64,000 nucleotides of DNA, taken from assembly GCA_907165135.1 (NCBI GenBank), contig CAJRAX010000007.1, positions 1 through 64,000 on the forward strand, in the 5' to 3' direction. Shown here one piece after another: positions 57,901 through 64,000 of the stretch. Numbering within the stretch: the first letter of the stretch is position 1; each line of letters starts with the position of its first letter. Source of the DNA: Oikopleura dioica (Eukaryota; Chordata; Appendicularia; Copelata; Oikopleuridae). A model generated the notes under the pieces. The model saw nothing but the letters and a program-made list of their open reading frames with translations. It searched no databases and had not been told where the DNA came from. The position numbers were made by a program, and so were the translations under genes.

Positions 57901-60900
57901 TAATGAGCTGTAAATCATCTGAAAACGCCAAAAAACGCATCAGAATTTTTCTTAATTTTTTTCGATTTTTTTGAACTGTAAATTATCTGAAAACGCCAAA
58001 AAACGCATCAGAATTTTTTTTAATTTTTTTTTGTATTTTTATGAACTGTTAATCATCTAAAAACGCCAAAAAACGCATCAGAATTTTTCTTAATTTTTTT
58101 CGATTTTTTTAAACTGTCAATTATCTGAAAACGCCGAAAATGCATCAGAATTTATATTAATTTTTTTTTTATTTTTATGAATTGTAAATCATCTAATACG
58201 GCAAAAAACGCATCAGAATTTTTCTCAATTTTTTTGTTTATTTCTATGAACTGTTAATCATCTGAAAACGCCAAAAAACGCATCAGAATTTTTTTTAATT
58301 TTTTTTTGTATTTTTATGAACTGTTAATCATCTAAAAACGCCAAAAAACGCATCAGAATTTTTCTTAATTTTTTTCGATTTTTTTGAACTGTAAATCATC
58401 TGAGAACGCCAAAAAACGCATCAGAATTTTTTTTCAATTTTTTTTTTATTTTTATGAACTGTAAATCATCTGAAAACGCCAAAAAACGCATCAGAATTTT
58501 TTTATTTTTTTTTATTTTTATGAACTGTAAATCATCTGAAAACGCCAAAAAACGCATCAGAATTTTTTTAATTTTTTTTTTTTTTATGAACTGTAAATTA
58601 TCTAAAAACGCCAAAAACGCATCAGAATTTTTTTATTTTTTTCATTTTTATGAACTGTAAATCATCTAAAAACGCCAAAAACGCATCAGAATTTTTCTTA
58701 ATTTTTTCGATTTTTTAAACTGTCAATTATCTGAAAACGCCAAAAATGCATCAGAATTTTTATTAATTTTTTTATTTTTATGAATTGTAAATCATCTAAT
58801 ACGGCAAAAACGCATCAGAATTTTTCTCCATTTTTTTTGTTATTTTTATGAACTGTAAATCATCTGAAAACGCAAAACAACGCATCAGAATTTTGATTAA
58901 TTTTTTTTTTATTTTTATGAACTGTAAATCATCTGAAAACGCCAAAAAACGCATCAGAATTTTTTTTAATTTTTTTTTTTATTTTTATGAACTGTAAATC
59001 ATCTTAAAACGCCAAAAAACGCATCAGAATTTTTCTTAATTTTTTTTTATTTTTTTGAACTGTAAATCATCTGAAAATGCCAAAAAACGCATCAGAATTT
59101 TTCTTAATTTTTTCGATTTTTTGAACTGTAAATCATCTGAAAACGCCAAAAACGCATCAGAATTTTTCTTAATTTTTTTTTAATTTTTTGAACTGTAAAT
59201 CATCTGAAAATGCCAAAAAACGCATCAGAAATTTTCTTAATTTTTTTCGATTTTTTTGAACTGTAAATTATCTGAAAACGCCAAGAAACGCATAAGAATT
59301 TTTTTTAATTTTTTTTTATTTTTATGAACTGTTAATCATCTGAAAACGCCAAAAAACGCATCAGAATTTTTTTAATTTTTTATTTTTATGAACTGTAAAT
59401 CATCTGAAAACGCCAAAAAACGCATCAGAATTTTTCTTAATTTTTTTTTTTTTTTGAACTGTAAATCATCTGAAAATGCCAAAAACGCATCAGAAATTTT
59501 CTTAATTTTTTCGATTTTTTGAACTGTAAATTATCTGAAAACGCCAAGAAACGCATAAGAATTTTTTTATTTTTTTATTTTTATGAACTGAAAATCATCT
59601 GAAAACGCCAAAAAATGCATCAGAATTTTTCTTTATTTTTTTTGATTTTTGAACTGTTAATTATCATAGAACGCCAAAAAACGCATCAGAATTTTTTTTT
59701 AATTTTTGTTTTTATTTTTTTGAACTGTAAATCATCTGAAAACGCCGAAAAACGCATCAGAATTTTTCTTAATTTTTTTCGATTTTTTTGAGCTGTAAAT
59801 TATCTGAAAACGCCAAAAAACGCATCAGAATTTTTTTTAATTTTTTTTATTTTTATGAACTGTAAATCATCTAAAAACGCCAAAAACGCATCAGAATTTT
59901 TATTAATTTTTTATTTTTATGAACTGTAAATCATCTTAAAACGCCAAAAACGCATCAGAATTTTTTTATTTTTTTCTATTTTTATGAACTGTAAATCATC
60001 TGTAAACGCCAAAAAATGCATCAGAATTTTTCTTAATTTTTTCGATTTTTTGAACTGGAAATTATCTGAAAACGCCAAAAACGCATCAGAATTTTTATTA
60101 ATTTTTTATTTTTATGAACTGTAAATTATCTGAAAACGCCAAAAACGCATCAGAATTTTTTTAATTTTTTTATTTTTATGAACTGTAAATCATCTAAAAA
60201 CGCCAAAAAACGCATCAGAATTTTTCTTAATTTTTTTCGATTTTTTTAAACTGTCAATTATCTGAAAACGCCAAAAAATGCATCAGAATTTTTATTATTT
60301 TTTTTTTTATTTTTATGAATTGTAAATCATCTAATACGGCAAAAAACGCATCAGAATTTTTCTCAATTTTTTTGTTTATTTCTATGAACTGTTAATCATC
60401 TGAAAACGCCAAAAAACGCATCAGAATTTTTTTTAATTTTTTTTTGTATTTTTATGAACTGTTAATCATCTAAAAACGCCAAAACGCATCAGAATTTTTC
60501 TTAAATTTTTTCGATTTTTTTTACTGTCAATTATCTGAAAACGCCAAAAAATGCATCAGAATTTCTATTTATTTTCTTTTTATTTTTATGAATTGTAAAT
60601 CATCTAATACGGCAAAAAACGCATCAGAATTTTTCACAATTTTTTTGTTTATTTCTATGAACTGTAAATCATCTGAAAACGCTCAAAATGGCATCAGAAT
60701 TTTTCTTTATTTTTTTATTATTTTTATGAACTGTAAATCATCTGAAAACGCAAAACAACGCATCAGAATTTTGATTAATTTTTTTTTTATTTTTATGAAC
60801 TGTAAATCATCTGAAAACGCAAAAAAACGCATCAGAATTTTTCTTTATTTTTTTTATTATTTTTATGAACTGTAAATCATCTGTAAACGCAAAAAAACGC

Positions 60901-63153
60901 ATCAGAATTTTTATTTATTTATTTTTATTTTAATGAACTGTAAATCATCTGAAAACGCCAAAAAACGCATCAGAATTTTTCTTAATTTTTTTCGATTTTT
61001 TTGAACTGTAAATTATCTGAAAACGCCAAAAAACGCATCAGAATTTTTTTTAATTTTTTTTTGTATTTTTATGAACTGTTAATCATCTAAAAACGCCAAA
61101 AAACGCATCAGAATTTTTCTTAATTTTTTTCGATTTTTTTAAACTGTCAATTATCTGAAAACGCCGAAAATGCATCAGAATTTATATTAATTTTTTTTTT
61201 ATTTTTATGAATTGTAAATCATCTAATACGGCAAAAAACGCATCAGAATTTTTCTCAATTTTTTTGTTTATTTCTATGAACTGTTAATCATCTGAAAACG
61301 CCAAAAAACGCATCAGAATTTTTTTTAATTTTTTTTTGTATTTTTATGAACTGTTAATCATCTAAAAACGCCAAAAAACGCATCAGAATTTTTCTTAATT
61401 TTTTTCGATTTTTTTTTACCGTCAATTATCTGAAAACGCGAAAAAAAATGCATCAGAATTTCTATTTATTTTTTTTTTATTTTTATGAATTGTAAATCAT
61501 CTAATACGGCAAAAAACGCATCAGAATTTTTCACAATTTTGTTGTTTATTTCTATGAACTGTAAATCATCTGAAAACGCTCAAAATGGCATCAGAATTTT
61601 TCTTTATTTTTTTATTATTTTTATGAACTGTAAATCATCTGAAAACGCAAAACAACGCATCAGAATTTCGATTAATTTTTTTTTTATTTTTATGAACTGT
61701 AAATCATCTGAAAACGCAAAAAAACGCATCAGAATTTTTCTTTATTTTTTTATTATTTTTATGAACTGTAAATCATCTGAAAACGCAAAAAACGCATCAG
61801 AATTTTTATTTATTTATTTTTATTTTTATGAACTGTAAATCATCTGAAAACGCCAAAAAACGCATCAGAATTTTTCTTAATTTTTTTCGATTTTTTTTGA
61901 ACTGTAAATTATCTGAAAACGCCAAAAAACGCATCAGAATTTTTTTTATTTTTTATTTTTATGAACTGTAAATCATCTGAAAACGCAAAAAAACGCATCA
62001 GAATTTTTTTTAATTTTTTTTTTATTTTTATGAATTGTACATCATCTGAAAACGCCAAAAAACGCATCAGAATTTTTCTTAATTTTTTTTTGATTTTTTG
62101 AACTGTTAATTATCTAAAAACGCCAAAAAACGCATCAGAAATTTTTTTCAATTTTTGTTTTTATTTTTTTGAACTGTAAATCATCTGAAAACGCCAAAAA
62201 ACGCATCAGAATTTTTCTTAATTTTTTCGATTTTTTGAGCTGTAAATTATCTAAAACGCCAAAAACGCATCAGAATTTTTCTTAATTTTTTCGATTTTTT
62301 GAACTGTAAATCATCTGTAACCGCCAAAAACGCATCAGAATTTTTTAATTTTTTATTTTTATGAATTGTAAATCATCTGAAAACGCCAAAAACGCATCAG
62401 AATTTTTCTTAATTTTTTCGATTTTTTGAACTGTAAATCATCTGAAAACGCCAAAAACGCATCAGAATTTTTTTAATTTTTTATTTTTATGAATTGTAAA
62501 TCATCTAAAAACGCCAAAAAACGCATCAGAATTTTTCTTAATTTTTTTCGATTTTTTTGAACTGTAAATCATCTGAAAACGCCAAAAAATGCATCAGAAT
62601 TTTTTTTAATTTTTTTTTTTTATTTTTATGAACTGTAAATCATCTGAAAACGCAAAAAAACGCATCAGAATTTTTATTTATTTTTTTTTAATTTATTGAA
62701 CTGTTAATCATCTAAAAACGCAAAAAAACGCATAAGAATTGATATTTATTTTTTTTTATTTTTATGAACTGTAAATCATCTGAAAACGCCAAAAAACGCA
62801 TCAGAATTTCTTTTTTTTATTTTTATGAACTGTAAATTATCTGAAAACGCCAAAAAACGCATCAGAATTTTTTAATTTTTTTATTTTTATGAACTGTAAA
62901 TCATCTGAAAACGCCAAAAACGCATCAGAATTTTTTTCTTATTTTTATGAACTGTAAATCATCTGAAAACGCCAAAAACGCATCAGAATTTTTCTTAATT
63001 TTTTCGATTTTTTGAACTGTAAATTATCTGAAAACGCCAAAAAACGCATCAGAATTTTTTAATTTTTTATTTTTATGAACTGTAAATCATCTGAGAACGC
63101 CAAAAAACGCATCAGAATTTTTCTTAATTTTTTTTCGATTTTTTTGAACTGTA
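54946..63153. repeat. Satellite block 4
   Basis: Same monomer family. With element C (and one copy of its duplication) removed, its start joins block 3 in mid-monomer. Markers GCTCAAAATGGCATC at 57720, 60681 and 61578 show higher-order spacings of about 2.96 and 0.90 kb. The stretch 55620-57900 matches 42360-44640 after allowing for element C. Confidence 0.97.
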
Positions 63154-64000
63154 TGATAATAATAGGCAAAAGAACAATACAAAAAATCGAAAAAAAAATT
63201 ATTCTTTATCACGGCCCGTTTTCGCCAATTCGGATAATTATTTGCATGAAAATCACGAATGCGTTAAATCGGACATTGGAGCCAGTTCGAATTCTGCTGG
63301 TAAAAATGAGACCATTTTTATCTTATTTTTGTAACGTACGCGTTATCACAAAACTCTGAAGGCACATTAGCCACCCGCTTATGCGGTTTTGTTAACCCTT
63401 TTCAGTATTTCTAGGATTCCGAATTTATTCTTTGCTCAAATTTAATTTCACCTTTCTTAACTTATTTTGAACTTTCAATTTATCCTGTAAGTATCTACTG
63501 AACGATTCTCGCTGGACTCATCCCCTTCCCTTACTCGACAAGCTGTATGGACTTTCATCCTCTCGCAGAGTTCCGCTTTTGCGGCTTGACACTGTGACCC
63601 CGTGCCCCGCGGGATGGCGGTGTCAGTAAGTGCTCCGAGGTAGGCGACGTTTGTATGAACACTTTTTCGGCTCGATTTAAGACGACTGGCCCTCTTCTTG
63701 GATAACGACGAAAATGCGGCTTCAACAACTTCGACAGCTTCGACAACTACGACTACTACGACTTGGACAAATGCTATGGACTGACAACGATTATGGAACT
63801 GGAATCAGCAAAAATACTTATCAGAATGTGATATGGTCACATAGTGAGAAGTTGATCATTCTGATTAGTAATTATTGGCAACGAGCGGCTTTATTTTTGG
63901 GAACGAAAAATATCGAAAGAAGAAAACATGGAAGAAAATCGGTGCAACTTTCGCGGCGCCATATTTGGAAAGAAAATAAACACGCGAAATGCGTGAAATC
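63154..64000 (+). mobile_element. Element D: partial 5' LTR, cut by window end
   Basis: Begins TGATAATAATAGG exactly after the satellite GAACTGTA, the same target base as element C. Like C it has TTTATCACGGCC and CGCCAATTCGG near the start, and GGTCACATAGTGAGAAGTT at 63835-63853. Sequence between these anchors is diverged. No gag is reached within the window. The target duplication on the far side cannot be seen. Confidence 0.75.

Noticed and set aside
3077-63153. Conserved ~40-bp core alternating with variable AT linkers looks superficially like a CRISPR array
   Set aside because: The linkers are low-complexity variants of each other, not unique spacers. The core varies freely, the array exceeds 40 kb and contains eukaryotic LTR elements, and no cas genes are present.
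63480-63660. GC-richer, structured stretch considered as a tRNA or other small RNA gene
   Set aside because: No cloverleaf or A/B box pair could be traced, and the region lies within an LTR related to that of element C.

Overview
The window is eukaryotic, AT-rich, repetitive DNA. It has no bacterial-style operons and no recognisable host gene, RNA gene or CRISPR locus. It is a satellite array (about 41 kb in total, monomer about 63-70 bp, roughly 600 monomers by length) interrupted and flanked by Ty3/Gypsy-class LTR retroelements. The elements carry two-knuckle Gag, Pol in the order protease-RT-RNase H-integrase, and in one case an Env-like gene. This suggests an invertebrate, perhaps a nematode; that assignment is inference and the species cannot be told from the sequence.

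Layout. 1-1428: 3' end of a minus-strand element (E), consisting of LTR sequence and a C-terminal Pol-tail domain. 1429-2787: non-coding DNA with a cluster of inverted repeats. 2788-21372: satellite block 1, containing five nearly identical copies of an unrelated ~290-bp segment. 21373-23185: a gag/leader fragment (A) flanked by a 9-bp direct repeat. 23186-29873: satellite block 2. 29874-39378: element B on the minus strand, LTR-gag-pol-tail-env-LTR followed by a second, truncated gag. 39379-46933: satellite block 3. 46934-54945: element C on the plus strand, nearly complete, with 1.2-kb LTRs and a perfect 5-bp target duplication CTGTA. 54946-63153: satellite block 4. 63154-64000: start of the LTR of a related element (D), cut by the window end.

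How the parts work together. B and C are divergent members of one family. In both, the gag ATG straddles the LTR/primer-binding-site junction. In both, Gag ends at an A-AAA-AAY heptamer followed by a stable stem, with pol in the -1 frame, which is a textbook -1 frameshift signal. Both carry an acidic Ser/Glu-rich Pol tail that ends in a tandem SAP/Rho_N-like domain, and E carries the same domain. C and D lie at the identical base of the satellite monomer (GAACTGTA^), and fragment A lies within a few bases of it. This raises the hypothesis that the tail domain, or the satellite chromatin, directs integration. B additionally carries an Env-like gene with signal peptide, furin-type site, hydrophobic segment, coiled coil and C-terminal anchor. 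Upstream of env lies a second copy of the LTR's GTCTCTTTT repeat cluster, followed by TATAAATA.

Caution: nearly all coding breaks fall in homopolymers. Satellite copies with identical substitution patterns also differ block-wise in run lengths, so some frameshifts may be sequencing or polishing errors.
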